Of a stretch of DNA of 64,000 nt, positions 54,499-64,000 are shown piece after piece. The notes under the pieces were generated by a model, which saw nothing but the letters and a program-made list of their open reading frames with translations, searched no databases and had not been told where the DNA came from. The DNA comes from Blastobasis lacticolella (Eukaryota; Arthropoda; Insecta; Lepidoptera; Blastobasidae). The stretch is from contig LR990056.1 of the NCBI GenBank assembly GCA_905147135.1, positions 13,092,001-13,156,000 on the forward strand. The letters run 5' to 3'. Within the stretch, counting starts at the first letter, position 1, and each line of letters starts with the position of its first letter. The position numbers were made by a program, and so were the translations under genes.

Positions 54499-57400
54499 AT
54501 GCCTAAAAAGCGTAGTACGCGAAGTAAATCACGAGACAGATCGCATCGACGTCGTCGAGCGCGTTCTAGAAGCCGTAGTCTGTCGCGCACTAAAACACGT
54601 GATCGATCGCGGACACGTGATACGTCTCATATGAGGTCCCGTAGACATAGGCGTTCTGAATCGCGATCGCCTCCGCGAAATAGATCGACTCCGCCATCAA
54701 CGGCAACATCGTCGCGGCCACGTGCAACGTCACGATATAGAACTGAGTGTCGAACACCGAGTCCCCGTGCGGTTCGTGGTAGTACGCTAGACACAATATT
54801 GTCGCGCTTAGAGGTGATCGAAAATAATTTCACGACTACCCGCAGTAGCACAGACGTCGCGACGCCATTGGCCGCTAAAGCTATTGTTGACGCAATTCAA
54901 TCTATAAACCCGGGACGGCTCAACTACTACGTTTCGAATTTCGATCCGACTATACATGACATAGACGTGTGGTGTGAGGAAGTAGATCGCGCGCAAAAGA
55001 CCAATCGTTGGTCAGACAGGGAGTGCTTGTCACGTGTTGCAGGTTGTTTGAGGGGAGATGGAAGGACCTGGTTAAACGAATGGGTGTCCAACGATAGGTC
55101 ATGGACCAATTTCAAACGCGAGTTTAAGCCTCTATGCCCCCGAAAACTGGATTACGCCAATATTTTGTTTGAGGCCATGAACACAACATCTGACAAGTAC
55201 TCTACGTTTGCCGAATACGCGCGGCGGACAATTCTGCGTCTGCGCATAGTTAAAGGGCTTAGTGAGGAGCTATTAACGCTAATAGTGATCCGCGGCATAA
55301 ATGACGCACAAGTTCGTGCCGCAGCCGCAAATGCAGAATTGACCCCCGAAACTTTGGTCTCGTTTTTGTCGATTTACACAAAACCTAGTCAGCCTACTCA
55401 CGCAAAAACGACTTCAAAGGCCGCGCATACTTCCCAGCCTCACTTTAAGAGAAAGTTTCTTGATAGGTCAACCTCATCGCAGTTGAAGTGTTTTATCTGT
55501 AGTCAAAGCGGTCATAAAAGCTTCAACTGTCCTAAGAAAACGAAACCATCAGAGCCTAACGTAATCACGTGCACATTTTGTAAAAAGATAGGGCACTCGG
55601 AAGATAAGTGCTTTGCAAAAGAAAGGTCCGCGTCGCGAAACACGCATAACGTGAATTTTTGCAACGATCTTACGGGAAACGACAGAAGGAGGGACATCAC
55701 GACCGCTGTAGTGCAGGGTATTCCGGTTGACGTGCTCATCGACAGCGGAGCCCACAACGTTTCGTTGGTATCCTCAGACGTTGTCAAACATTTCTCATGC
55801 ACAAACAAACCCATCAGCTGTACCCTAAAGGGGTTAGGAAATAACGAGATAGAAGGGAAGTCGTATGTCACTCTTACTGTCGAACTTAAAGACATATCGA
55901 TCGAGGCTGATTTCGTGGTAGTTCCAGCAAAATGTATGTCAACATCTATAATTATCGGCACTGATGTTTTGAATAGGGACGGCATTACGTACGTTAGGAC
56001 CAACAATAGCCACACCATCACGCACACGGCTAGCAAGCCTACGGAAGTCTTCACGGTTAGAGCTGCGGCAAACACGGATATCAATACACCCCTTCAGGGT
56101 GCAGAACGCGAATCCTTAATGAACGTGATAAACGATTTTTCCCAATTTTTTATTGAAGGTACGGCCACCACAACCGTTACCACAGGCGAAATGCACGTCA
56201 GTGTGACTAGTGAGGTGCCGGTTGCGTATCGACCGTATAAGCTTTCCCACGCCGAAAAGTTAAAGGTTCGCGAGATCGTGAATGACCTTCTAGTCAAGGG
56301 CATCATTAGGGAATCGGAGTCAGAATATTCCAGTCCGATCATTCTGGTCAAGAAGAAGGACGGGTCCGACAGGATGTGCGTTGATTATCGCGCTCTTAAC
56401 CGTATAACAGTCAAGGACCGGTACCCCCTCCCTCTAATCGACGACCACATTGATCGGCTCGGTGATAAAAGCATAGCGAGGTTCTCTTCCCTAGATATGG
56501 CATCTGGGTTTCATCAAATTAAGATAACGTCGGAATCTGTTCATCGTACGGCCTTCGTCACGCCAGAGGGTCACTTTGAGTACCTCAAGATGCCCTATGG
56601 TCTGACAAATTCACCGGTTGTCTACCAGAGGATCATAAATAAGACGTTGAGGAAGTTTATAGAGTCGGGGAAACTGTTAGTTTACATCGACGACGTGCTC
56701 CTGATGAGCAGCTCGGTCCAGGAAGGCATTGAACTCCTGCGCGAGGTACTCACGACGTTAACGGAAGCGGGTTTCTCGATTAACTTGCGTAAGTGCGTTT
56801 TCTTAGTTACGGAAGTCGAGTACTTAGGCCGAATTATCAGTCAGGGTCAGGTTAAGCCGAGCCCTCGTAAAATTATGGCTCTAGTAGGGTCACCTGTCCC
56901 GCAAAATGTAAGACAGGTCAGGCAGTTTCTAGGGCTAGCCGGGTACTTTCGCAAGTACATAAAGAGTTATGCAACAAAAACGTTCTGCATCTCTCAGCTG
57001 CTTAAAAACGGAACTCAATTCAAATGGGGGCCTGAACAGGAACGCGTTCGTCAAGAAATTATCTCCACTTTGACCAGCGAGCCCGTTCTTGCCATTTTTG
57101 ACCCCAAACTTCCAACAGAGGTCCATACGGATGCGAGCAGCATCGGATATGGAGCGATCTTGTTGCAAATCCACGAGAACGGCGATAAAAAGGTAGTGGC
57201 GTATTTTAGCAAGGTCACACAGGGCGCGGAGAGTAGGTACCACTCGTACGAACTCGAAACGCTGGCCGTGGTGAAAGCATTGCAGGCCTTCCGCCACTAT
57301 TTGATCGGCATTCAATTCAAAATCGTAACGGACTGCAATGCTCTCAAGTGCACGGAGCGCAAGAAGGACTTACTACCACGAGTGGCACGTTGGTGGGTCT

Positions 57401-58941
57401 ACCTCCAAGATTTCACTTTTCGTATAGAGTATCGGAAGGGAACGATGATGGCCCACGCTGACTACTTGAGTAGGAACCCCCCTTACGAGGTACACCATAT
57501 TGCACGGCCACGTAATTGGGCCCAGATCGCACAAGAGGCAGATGACGAGACCAAAACGCTTCTTCAGCAGCTTGAGGAGGGAAATCTAGACTCGAATCGT
57601 TACGTAAAACGAAATGACCTCTTGTACTACAAGTACACCCCCGTAGGCGAAGAGCATAGGCTTCTCTGCTTTATCCCAAAGGGACACCGTCTAAGTCTGC
57701 TTCGTATTTTTCATGACGAGCACGACCATATCGGATTTGAAAAGACCCTCGACCTCATTCTAAAGCATTTTTGGTTCCCCGGGCTTAGGCAGTTCGTTAG
57801 GAAATACCTACAGCATTGCTTGGTATGTGTATCCAAGAAACGCGTACCTAGGGCCCCACAACAAGTTATAACGTCATGGGAGAAACCAGAAACACCAATT
57901 TCGGTTGTGCATATGGACGTCTTAGGGCCACTACCGGTGTCCAACGGCTATAAATTTGTTTTAATAGTCGTGGATGCCTTCACAAAATACACGTTGCTTT
58001 ATTCGCTCTATAGGCAGGACGTTGACGAACTATTACGAGTAGTTACTAACGTGGTTTCGCTATTCGGTGTTCCAAAGTTGTTTGTGACAGACAAAGGCCG
58101 CATGTTTGAGTCGGCTAGATTTTTAGAGTTCGTGAAAGAGATGGGATCAGACATACATTTCATAACACCAGAAATGCACCACGCAAACGGACAAGTCGAG
58201 AGGTATGCTCGAACAGTCCTCAACATGATCCGCATCGAGGCAAACCACAAGGACGCGGCGTGGTCCGACACGCTGTGGAGGCTGCAGCTTACCCTCAACG
58301 TTACCAAGCACAGGACTACCCAGACATCTGCCCTGAACCTCATGGTCGGCGTCGACAACACAACGCCTGTTATCCGGTCGCTCGTTCGTGACGTGGCGCT
58401 GGAAGATTCTCAGTCGAACCGCGAGGCTCAAAGGGAGCTGCGCCGGAGCCGCGCCACTGAGTTGTTGCGAAGAAATCAAACGCAACAAGACGAATACGTG
58501 AACCGTAATAGACATCCAGCTCGAGTGTTTAATGTCGATGATCTCGTTTTTGTGATTAAGTTTTCACAGTCCACTGGAAAGCTGGATCCGGGCATGCGAG
58601 GCCCCTACAAGGTCGTGCGTGTGCTGCCAAGCGGGCGCTATGAGTTGCGTCTGCTAAGCGGGTCCTATGGGAAAACCACGCAGGCAGCGGCCCAGTATAT
58701 GGTGCCGTGGAGAGGGGAATGGTGTCCCGAGACTTGCGCTGCATTTTTTGAGCGTGAGTACTGTGCAGAACGCCCTTCGTCTATTCTATGGATGTTGGAG
58801 TGCGTTAGCGGAGCCGCCTGCTATGCGGGTAGCTCTGCGTCGACACACTGCGGGGTGTCTGACATGGTTTTTTTTCACGTAGAGGACGTACTGCGGGACG
58901 ATCCTATCGGTAACATACTGCGGGATGTTTACCCTACGTGA
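54499..58941 (+). CDS. Gag-Pro-Pol polyprotein of Ty3/gypsy element
   Basis: A 1480-codon frame from the first ATG after the primer site. Domains: Arg/Ser-rich N-terminus (residues 1-95), capsid-like region (about 135-305), two CCHC zinc knuckles (from C331 and C358), aspartic protease D-S-G-A (415-418), reverse transcriptase with Y-I-D-D (729-732), RNase H (first Asp about 878), integrase H2C2 zinc domain (from H1072) and D1140, D1198, E1234 with 35 residues between the last two. A GPY-type module starts near 1368. No frameshift separates gag and pol, so one product must be processed. The final ~60 residues after position 1418 look unlike known tails, and a donor GTGAGT at 58,754 suggests they are normally removed by splicing. 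Confidence 0.96.
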   Translation: MPKKRSTRSKSRDRSHRRRRARSRSRSLSRTKTRDRSRTRDTSHMRSRRHRRSESRSPPRNRSTPPSTATSSRPRATSRYRTECRTPSPRAVRGSTLDTILSRLEVIENNFTTTRSSTDVATPLAAKAIVDAIQSINPGRLNYYVSNFDPTIHDIDVWCEEVDRAQKTNRWSDRECLSRVAGCLRGDGRTWLNEWVSNDRSWTNFKREFKPLCPRKLDYANILFEAMNTTSDKYSTFAEYARRTILRLRIVKGLSEELLTLIVIRGINDAQVRAAAANAELTPETLVSFLSIYTKPSQPTHAKTTSKAAHTSQPHFKRKFLDRSTSSQLKCFICSQSGHKSFNCPKKTKPSEPNVITCTFCKKIGHSEDKCFAKERSASRNTHNVNFCNDLTGNDRRRDITTAVVQGIPVDVLIDSGAHNVSLVSSDVVKHFSCTNKPISCTLKGLGNNEIEGKSYVTLTVELKDISIEADFVVVPAKCMSTSIIIGTDVLNRDGITYVRTNNSHTITHTASKPTEVFTVRAAANTDINTPLQGAERESLMNVINDFSQFFIEGTATTTVTTGEMHVSVTSEVPVAYRPYKLSHAEKLKVREIVNDLLVKGIIRESESEYSSPIILVKKKDGSDRMCVDYRALNRITVKDRYPLPLIDDHIDRLGDKSIARFSSLDMASGFHQIKITSESVHRTAFVTPEGHFEYLKMPYGLTNSPVVYQRIINKTLRKFIESGKLLVYIDDVLLMSSSVQEGIELLREVLTTLTEAGFSINLRKCVFLVTEVEYLGRIISQGQVKPSPRKIMALVGSPVPQNVRQVRQFLGLAGYFRKYIKSYATKTFCISQLLKNGTQFKWGPEQERVRQEIISTLTSEPVLAIFDPKLPTEVHTDASSIGYGAILLQIHENGDKKVVAYFSKVTQGAESRYHSYELETLAVVKALQAFRHYLIGIQFKIVTDCNALKCTERKKDLLPRVARWWVYLQDFTFRIEYRKGTMMAHADYLSRNPPYEVHHIARPRNWAQIAQEADDETKTLLQQLEEGNLDSNRYVKRNDLLYYKYTPVGEEHRLLCFIPKGHRLSLLRIFHDEHDHIGFEKTLDLILKHFWFPGLRQFVRKYLQHCLVCVSKKRVPRAPQQVITSWEKPETPISVVHMDVLGPLPVSNGYKFVLIVVDAFTKYTLLYSLYRQDVDELLRVVTNVVSLFGVPKLFVTDKGRMFESARFLEFVKEMGSDIHFITPEMHHANGQVERYARTVLNMIRIEANHKDAAWSDTLWRLQLTLNVTKHRTTQTSALNLMVGVDNTTPVIRSLVRDVALEDSQSNREAQRELRRSRATELLRRNQTQQDEYVNRNRHPARVFNVDDLVFVIKFSQSTGKLDPGMRGPYKVVRVLPSGRYELRLLSGSYGKTTQAAAQYMVPWRGEWCPETCAAFFEREYCAERPSSILWMLECVSGAACYAGSSASTHCGVSDMVFFHVEDVLRDDPIGNILRDVYPT

Positions 58942-59234
58942 CGAATGATGTACGAAACATGGATCCATGGTGTATGAATTGATGATGTATGCTATGAGAT
59001 GAATGAATTTTGAGAACGATTAATGAATGTTGAGGTTACTTTCGTGTTCATGAAATTGTGAGAATTAACTGAGGTTTTCTTAACGTTTCATGAAACATTG
59101 ATAGGTCTTATTTTCCGAGTGTATGTGATCTTGGTTTGGAACGAGGGCCTTGAAAGATTGACATATGCGAGATTAGGAATCGTTGCTGCTAATTTGATGT
59201 GATCATAATCTGGTGCCCGCGTGTTCTCTTATAG
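58754..59234 (+). other. Predicted intron at the 3' end of pol
   Basis: Donor GAGC/GTGAGT (58,754), branch-like TGCTAAT (59,187 region), acceptor TTCTCTTATAG/ATGACAATG (59,234/59,235). Removing 481 bases keeps the frame (C plus AT gives His). The spliced protein of about 1471 residues ends in the acidic tail at 59,235-59,395. Prediction only. Confidence 0.6.
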
Positions 59235-59395
59235 ATGACAATGACTCCGAGGACACCACTACCCACACGGATGCACCAGGGCTCAGCGTACTGTCTACTT
59301 CTGGCACGTCTGGCGCGGGCACTCCCGTCGCCGGTGATGCGGCCCTGCAGTCAGGCCTGCCGGACATATCCGATGCCGTCGAGGGCGACGCATAG
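59235..59395 (+). CDS. Putative second exon of pol: acidic Ser/Thr-rich tail
   Basis: After the predicted splice it reads D-N-D-S-E-D-T-T-T-H-T-D-A-P-G and ends D-A-V-E-G-D-A, stop TAG at 59,393-59,395, only 13 bases before the 3' LTR. A tail ending close to the LTR is what the true end of pol usually looks like. Without splicing this stretch has no ATG start and would not be translated. Alternatively, the 481 bases could be a later insertion in pol. Confidence 0.6.
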
Positions 59396-59408
59396 TCAGG
59401 AGAGGCCG

Positions 59409-59704
59409 TGTTGAGGATTAACTACCCTGCTTTGGGCTGTGGTGGGGCTAGTATTATAAAAGCTCACAGAAGGAAAGAGTCGGGGACATTCCTTTAGCGG
59501 GAGTCGCGCTGTGCGGACCTCAAGTTATCGGCGTACGGTGTGATCTGGACTTTGGTATCGTTGCTTTTGATCTTGATTGTCATTTATTTTGTGTGTTTGT
59601 GGTGATTTCCTTATTTGGCTTAATTCGTAAAGATTCTAAATTGTAATAAACTTTAGGTTAGTGAGTAATTTGTTTTTTTTATTTAAAATTCCACTACTGA
59701 TCCA
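59409..59704 (+). repeat. 3' LTR (296 bp)
   Basis: Identical by eye to the 5' LTR. The purine-rich AGGAGAGG (59,398-59,405) upstream is the likely polypurine tract but is separated from TG by CCG, which is unusual. Confidence 0.95.
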
Positions 59705-60006
59705 ATAATAATATGATTACAAAGCTTTTACAGAACCCCATGTTGCACCTGACGGTATACGAAATCCTTAATTAACGTTACCAGTAGAAAGTACCCGAAA
59801 CGTTCCTTAATTGACACGATTGTTAAATACAGAATCGAACACAAATTCAATGGAAAACAGATGAAGTTGATCATGTGGGGCGCGTAGCTGTCTCGCGATT
59901 CTTGGCGTAGCGGTCTACACCTACGTACGTTCTACGCGACTCTCGGCGTAGCAGTCTACAAAAATAAACCTATGCGTAGAGTGCGCGTACGCATTCATCA
60001 GCCTAC

Positions 60007-60123
60007 GTAGCATGACGGGCTTTGCCGCGAGTGATATTATAGCTTTGTGTCTCCACTTCAACGTAAAAAGAATGAGCTAGGAGTTATGTCGCTCACTCGC
60101 GCGGACAAAGCCCTTCATGCTAC
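60007..60123. mobile_element. Palindromic MITE, 117 bp
   Basis: Inverted ends of about 30 bases: GTAGCATGACGGGCTTTGCC at the left and GTAGCATGAAGGGCTTTGTC when the right end is reversed, continuing GCGAGTGA. The flanking 59,890-60,000 has two copies of TGGCGTAGC-GTCTACA-type sequence. Confidence 0.75.
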
Positions 60124-60129
60124 GGATTC

Positions 60130-60288
60130 TGGTCTGATATACGTCTCTATATATTTTAAACTATGCAACGAATTTAGATGCGGTTAACAATATATACAAT
60201 GATTCTAGAGAAAGTTTTATAAGCAAGAAAAAAGGGAAGGTAGAAGTAAAGTAGGTGTACGCGAATGAAGTTGCGCCGGGTCCACTAG
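60130..60288 (+). mobile_element. Helitron-like non-autonomous element end
   Basis: AAACTATGCAACGAATTTAG, AAGTAGGTGTACGCGAATGA, AGTTGCGCCGGGTCCACTAG followed by T. Best match to 11,552-11,714. Confidence 0.55.
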
Positions 60289-60339
60289 TTAAACATTGGT
60301 ATAACACCCAGTCTTTCTTAAAATTAAAATTGAAATGAA

Positions 60340-60428
60340 ATTAAAATTCATCATTTCAATTTCTGCCCGGCCGGGTATCAAACCCGGGTCCTCCGCGTCA
60401 TGTTCACTAACTTAAAATCAGGTCGTCA
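60340..60428 (-). repeat. SINE family 2 head fragment
   Basis: CATCATTTCAATTTCTGCCC, GGCCGGGTATCAAACCCGGG match the tRNA-like head and junction of 22,065-22,312. Confidence 0.55.
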
Positions 60429-60814
60429 ACATATAATCACATAACATCGCTATTCGCCATGTCCTGTACGTACACCGTATCACCAATAAAGTAACAACAA
60501 TAAACTTGATCAATAACCCAGATTCGCCGCTTCCAGTAATAAACTGACTATACAACCGAATGCACTAAATTCGAACGATGTTGCAGAAACCGAAAATGTC
60601 ACATTGAAAACAGATATAAACCGCCAATACGACCAGAGTTTGTACGTTGCAATATGAGATTAAAGTAGGTAATTTCGGTGAATGCAAGTCCGATGTTGGG
60701 CAATAACGTTTAGGATGAAACTGTATCCAATCTTTATTGGCTATTTGGTATCATAATAATGTATCGATTTGGCGTGAAAGAAATGTGTCCTTGCAAGAGT
60801 GTTTTGGAAATACC

Positions 60815-61532
60815 TATGTAATTGGAACATTAAGCTATGAGCGTAGTAGTAGTTTATGCAACTGTCATATAAAAGGGGGTATTAAAACACTGACTGAAAG
60901 TGACTGTTTATCATACGAGGCGTAGCCGAGTATGATAATAGTTTGACACGAGTTTTTTAATACCTAAATTTATGCGGTTGCATACACTACTTTATCTACA
61001 CTCATATTTTTATGTTAAAATATCGTACCTATAATTTTCCCAACTTTGATGGAAATAAGCTGCGAGTCAGTTATGTTGTATCTACGCGTCGAAGATATCA
61101 AGCGGCGGGAAATTTACTTTACTACTTTTAAATTTATTTATTTATTTGCTTCAAATAAGAAAAAATATTCACCAACACAAATTACAAAAATTTGAAAAAA
61201 TATTCTGTATAGCGGGAAAATAATTACACATAAATATAAACCGGAAAATTTAAATTTTGAATTTCTTTAAGACATCTAGGTATTCAGTTTACATTTCACC
61301 GTGTCCCGAAGCACGACAAAAAATAAAAAAATAAAGGTGTTGCATAATAATTAAAAAGTTATTTTTCGATACAGCTGCAATGAAAATAGTATGGGAAATG
61401 CTGTATCGAAAATAAATGTTTGTAAATTTTTAAACTTTTTTTACGCCAGTCTGTAAAGACTGGCGTGAAAAAAGTGTACCTTTAAAAGACAGTTTTCGAA
61501 TATGTAATTGGAACATTAAGCTATGAGTGTAG
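60815..61532. repeat. Direct-repeat-bounded segment with three hairpins
   Basis: A 32-bp direct repeat with one mismatch (TATGTAATTGGAACATTAAG, CTATGAG) lies at 60,815-60,846 and 61,501-61,532. Between them: a long imperfect palindrome 60,878-60,964 with the core CGAGGCGTAGCCGAG between TTATCATAC and GTATGATAA arms; a 14-bp stem at 61,361-61,413; and a 19-bp stem at 61,434-61,475 with a GTAA loop. No coding frame. Class unknown. Confidence 0.6.
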
Positions 61533-61839
61533 ATAAAGCCTATTTTTATGTTACATGTCGTGATAACATTCAGCTTGAAGGTGAGTGGTATCCATTGGAG
61601 ACTATGAGGCCGTGGTAGGTTATTCTACGTTATCGAGTACAAGAAATATTCCACTTTGTCGTGGTAGTAGACGTTTAACAGACCCACAAAACTTTGGCCT
61701 GCACGTGCACAACTTGGCACACAAAATATTTCTTTTAGTAACCCTAACTTCGGCTTTTAGTAACGATAATGCTTACTCTTTTACGTGGAATATCCTTTTT
61801 AATCAATTTTGACATGTGACAATGGTTACCAATAAATAA

Positions 61840-61861
61840 ACTTGAACTTGAACTTGAACTT
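61840..61861 (+). repeat. Short tandem repeat (CTTGAA)n
   Basis: AAACTTGAACTTGAACTTGA, about four units, next to a LINE 3' fragment. Confidence 0.8.
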
Positions 61862-62245
61862 TTGTGTAGGTTCTCTATGAAAAGAAAACCTAGGTGCCTC
61901 ACACTTCTTGGCAGTTTCGCTTTTCAGCCACTGATGATTGATGACCTCCTCTCCGCCTTCAGCTACAGCGACTGCTTCAGATCCTCTGTTGTTGGCGTTC
62001 ATGTGCTCGCAAGTGGCTTAGGTAGCCATTCTTTTTTAAACAGATCCTCGCATATTGCGGGAATGTGAGCACACCATTGACATAATTTTAATTTATTGCC
62101 GCAGGTGGTCGGGCTTTTAATTCCTTGCGCTTTGTGTCGAGATCTTCAAGCCGCTGCTTTTCAAAGTCTCGAATTTTGGATGTAACCAAAGTCCTCCACT
62201 CCCGTCTCTCAGAGGCTAACTTCTCCCACTTAGAGGGTTTTCAGC
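61862..62245 (-). pseudogene. LINE ORF2 C-terminal fragment
   Basis: On the minus strand: K-W-E-K-L-A-S-E-R-R-E-W-R-T-L-V, then F-E-K-Q-R-L-E-D-L-D-T-K-R-K-E-L-K-A-R, and in a shifted frame G-Y-L-S-H-L-R-A-H-E-R. This is the usual end of a lepidopteran LINE ORF (basic helix, then a zinc-finger-like H-x-R-x-H). Frameshifted. Confidence 0.6.
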
Positions 62246-62744
62246 CACATTATAGACACAAAAGAGAAAAGTCACTTTAATGTGTCTGAAAATCAAAAGA
62301 ATGTATAAATATTATCGCTACGAAAAGTCGATGTTTGGGTCACTAACAAAAAAAAACCTTTTTTTGTTTTATCCAGATTCATCACCACAAAGTGGAATTT
62401 TTCTGATACTCGATAACGTAGGATGACCTACGTTGCCCACACATTCTATTACAACATTAAACATAGGACGTCCAAAGTACTTATATAAAGGATATCTTTA
62501 TGTTCTCCAGTAGGTACGTCATTTAGAAAGGTGAGAGTAAAACGCTGATGTCTATCCCAGTCACGGCAAGTCAACATAATAAAACACTTCACTCTAAGAA
62601 TCAAGATGGCGTTTTATTATTGCTTAGATAGGCACTTTGATGCGTATACGTACACTCTTTTACGACCGTTATACCAACACCAACATATAACAGAAAAGCC
62701 GCCATTTTAAAGGACTGTTTAAGACACCTTAAACGAATGAATCG

Positions 62745-62900
62745 TTGTACTCGGTAATTGTACTCGCCCTCTCATATGATGGTAGGTATGTGACGATGCG
62801 GCCAAGATGGAACAACCTATTCACTCTAGCCTTGAAGTCGCCCAGATCACTTCGACTACCCCTATGGGATACGGGCGTGAGTGTATGTATGTATATAGGT
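62745..62900 (-). pseudogene. LINE ORF2 C-terminal fragment
   Basis: Reads R-S-D-L-G-D-F-K-A-R-V-N-R-L-F-H-L-G-R, related to the fragment at 46,195-46,392. No further domains. Confidence 0.5.
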
Positions 62901-62904
62901 ATGT

Positions 62905-63300
62905 ATAATTGCCAATGTTTTGGCTTTATAAAATATTTGATAACCACTCTTTCGAATCTCAAAATTGTTTCCGAAAAAAGAGACATACTTACATTTAGAC
63001 ATTAGACATACTTACCTAAAGTATGTCTAAATGCTAATAAGTCATATTTTATCTATATACTCGTAAAAATTCCCTAATTTCGAAAGTATGTAAGCGCATC
63101 ACTTCAGAACTATTTTTTTTGTGTTTGAGGGTAGGTCTGTACGAAAATAATAAAAAATCATACGCGTAGGGTAGGGTGGATTTCCTACGTGATTCCGAGG
63201 GGTGGTAGGGGTAAATTTCATTAATTTGAAACCACGCGTACGTAGTCGCGTATATTAAAAATACTTTATGAAGTGTATACCTACTTTATTTATTAAGAGA
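62905..63300. other. No gene recognised
   Basis: AT-rich sequence. A small palindrome lies at 62,985-63,035 (AGACATACTTACATTTAGAC against GTATGTCTAAATG). Confidence 0.45.
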
Positions 63301-63304
63301 TCTG

Positions 63305-63568
63305 CAAGCGAACCAAGGTCACCGACATAGCCCGACGGATTGCTAGGCTTAACTAGTAATGTGCAGGGCAAACAGCTCGCAGAACAGCTGGCCGATGGGG
63401 CAGTAAAGTTCTCTAGTGGCGGCCACATACCGCGGGTGGCCTGCTACAAGGTAGACCGACGGCGACCTGGATGCGGAAGGCACAGGACATTCATTTGTGA
63501 AGATCTCTTGGGGAGGCCTATGCCCAGCACTGGGCATCTTTTGGCTGATATGATGATAATGATAAAAT
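63305..63568 (+). mobile_element. RTE-like LINE 3' fragment (family a)
   Basis: + strand counterpart of 10,973-11,245 and 12,343-13,196: CGAACCAAGGTCACCGACAT, ATGGGGCAGTAAAGTTCTC, GAGGCCTATGCCCAGCACTG, ending GATATGATGATAATGATAA. Confidence 0.7.
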
Positions 63569-63975
63569 ACTCATGGTTAACTATTTCCGTATTGCATATT
63601 TCATGATAAATATAAAAAATGTTTATTCCCCATTTAAACTGGCCCTTAGCCCTTCTTCCCTAGCTTAATATTATCTATAAAAATTATAGGTACCTTTAAA
63701 GTTTCATAGTAATTTACTTGTACGAAAATTACAGTTTTCATCGTCTTCGCCGTATAAAACGGTTACTTCATAGCTAAAGACCTATTATTTGATCTAATTG
63801 ATATTCTCTTCAGACACTACGCAGAAGCCTCATAAAAGCGGCAAAGCACCACTAGAATAATAAATTAGCGCACAATCATAACATATCATAAGGTATTAGG
63901 GTTGATACTGAAATTATAATGTTCATACTAGACACCTAACTCTAGGTCGAGTATTTTTCGAATAACAGTTCTTCT

Positions 63976-64000
63976 TTTATGTTATACGGCTGATACTCAG
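63976..64000 (-). repeat. Start of a LINE 3'-tail (family A) at the window edge
   Basis: TTTTATGTTATACGGCTGAT resembles the poly-A-proximal end of the tail family; cut by the window boundary. Confidence 0.35.

Larger units (their letters stand above)
54045..59708 (+). mobile_element. Ty3/gypsy LTR retrotransposon, full length and young
   Basis: 5,656 bp from 54,049 to 59,704, flanked by ATAA (54,045-54,048 and 59,705-59,708). The two 296-bp LTRs look identical base for base. Gag, protease, reverse transcriptase, RNase H and integrase are in one open frame in the Ty3/gypsy order; there is no env. The intact ORF and identical LTRs argue for a very recent insertion and possible activity. A tRNA-Leu-like primer site with an offset suggests the mdg3/blastopia-like group, an inference. 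Confidence 0.95.

Noticed and set aside
55512..56084. 190-codon minus-strand frame inside the gypsy element
   Set aside because: Antisense shadow of the protease region of pol; no motifs of its own.

Overview
The window looks like a piece of a lepidopteran (moth or butterfly) nuclear genome: AT-rich, intron-rich, and packed with insect-type mobile DNA (RTE-like LINEs, tRNA-derived SINEs, Helitron-like ends ending in CTAG, hAT/mariner-type MITEs, a Ty3/gypsy element). No bacterial features are present. The order-level assignment is inference from the repeat types and from an insect-type ion-channel gene; no species can be named.

Region 1 (about 10.7-39.2 kb, minus strand) is the middle of one host gene, a cyclic-nucleotide-gated channel of the insect CngL type. 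Eight consecutive exons were read, all with compatible splice phases, covering the acidic/serine-rich N-terminal region, S1-S5 and the pore helix and filter. The start codon lies to the right of 39.2 kb or outside the window. S6, the C-linker and the cyclic-nucleotide-binding domain lie to the left and were not found in 1-10.7 kb. The introns are filled with nested mobile elements.

Region 2 (intron contents). 17.3-20.6 kb is a 3.3 kb unit bounded by ~490-bp inverted repeats, with a TAA direct repeat outside and a decayed reverse transcriptase inside. 27.2-29.2 kb is a P-element-like DNA transposon: 31-bp perfect terminal inverted repeats, an 8-bp target duplication, and a first exon encoding the start of a THAP domain. 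Into it have inserted a TTAA-flanked element (itself holding a LINE fragment) and a MITE.

Region 3 (1-10.7 kb) holds SINE and LINE remnants. One SINE is split by a LINE tail fused to an inverted partial copy of channel exon 7.

Region 4 (39.2-54 kb and 59.7-64 kb) shows no host gene I can support. It holds MITEs, LINE and SINE fragments, hairpins and a 22-bp poly-G run.

Region 5 (54,049-59,704) is a full-length, very young Ty3/gypsy LTR retrotransposon. Its 296-bp LTRs appear identical, it has an ATAA target duplication, and it carries one uninterrupted gag-pro-pol ORF of 1480 codons. Two unusual points are an SR-protein-like arginine/serine-rich Gag N-terminus and a predicted 481-bp intron near the 3' end of pol that would swap the last residues for an acidic tail ending 13 bases before the 3' LTR.
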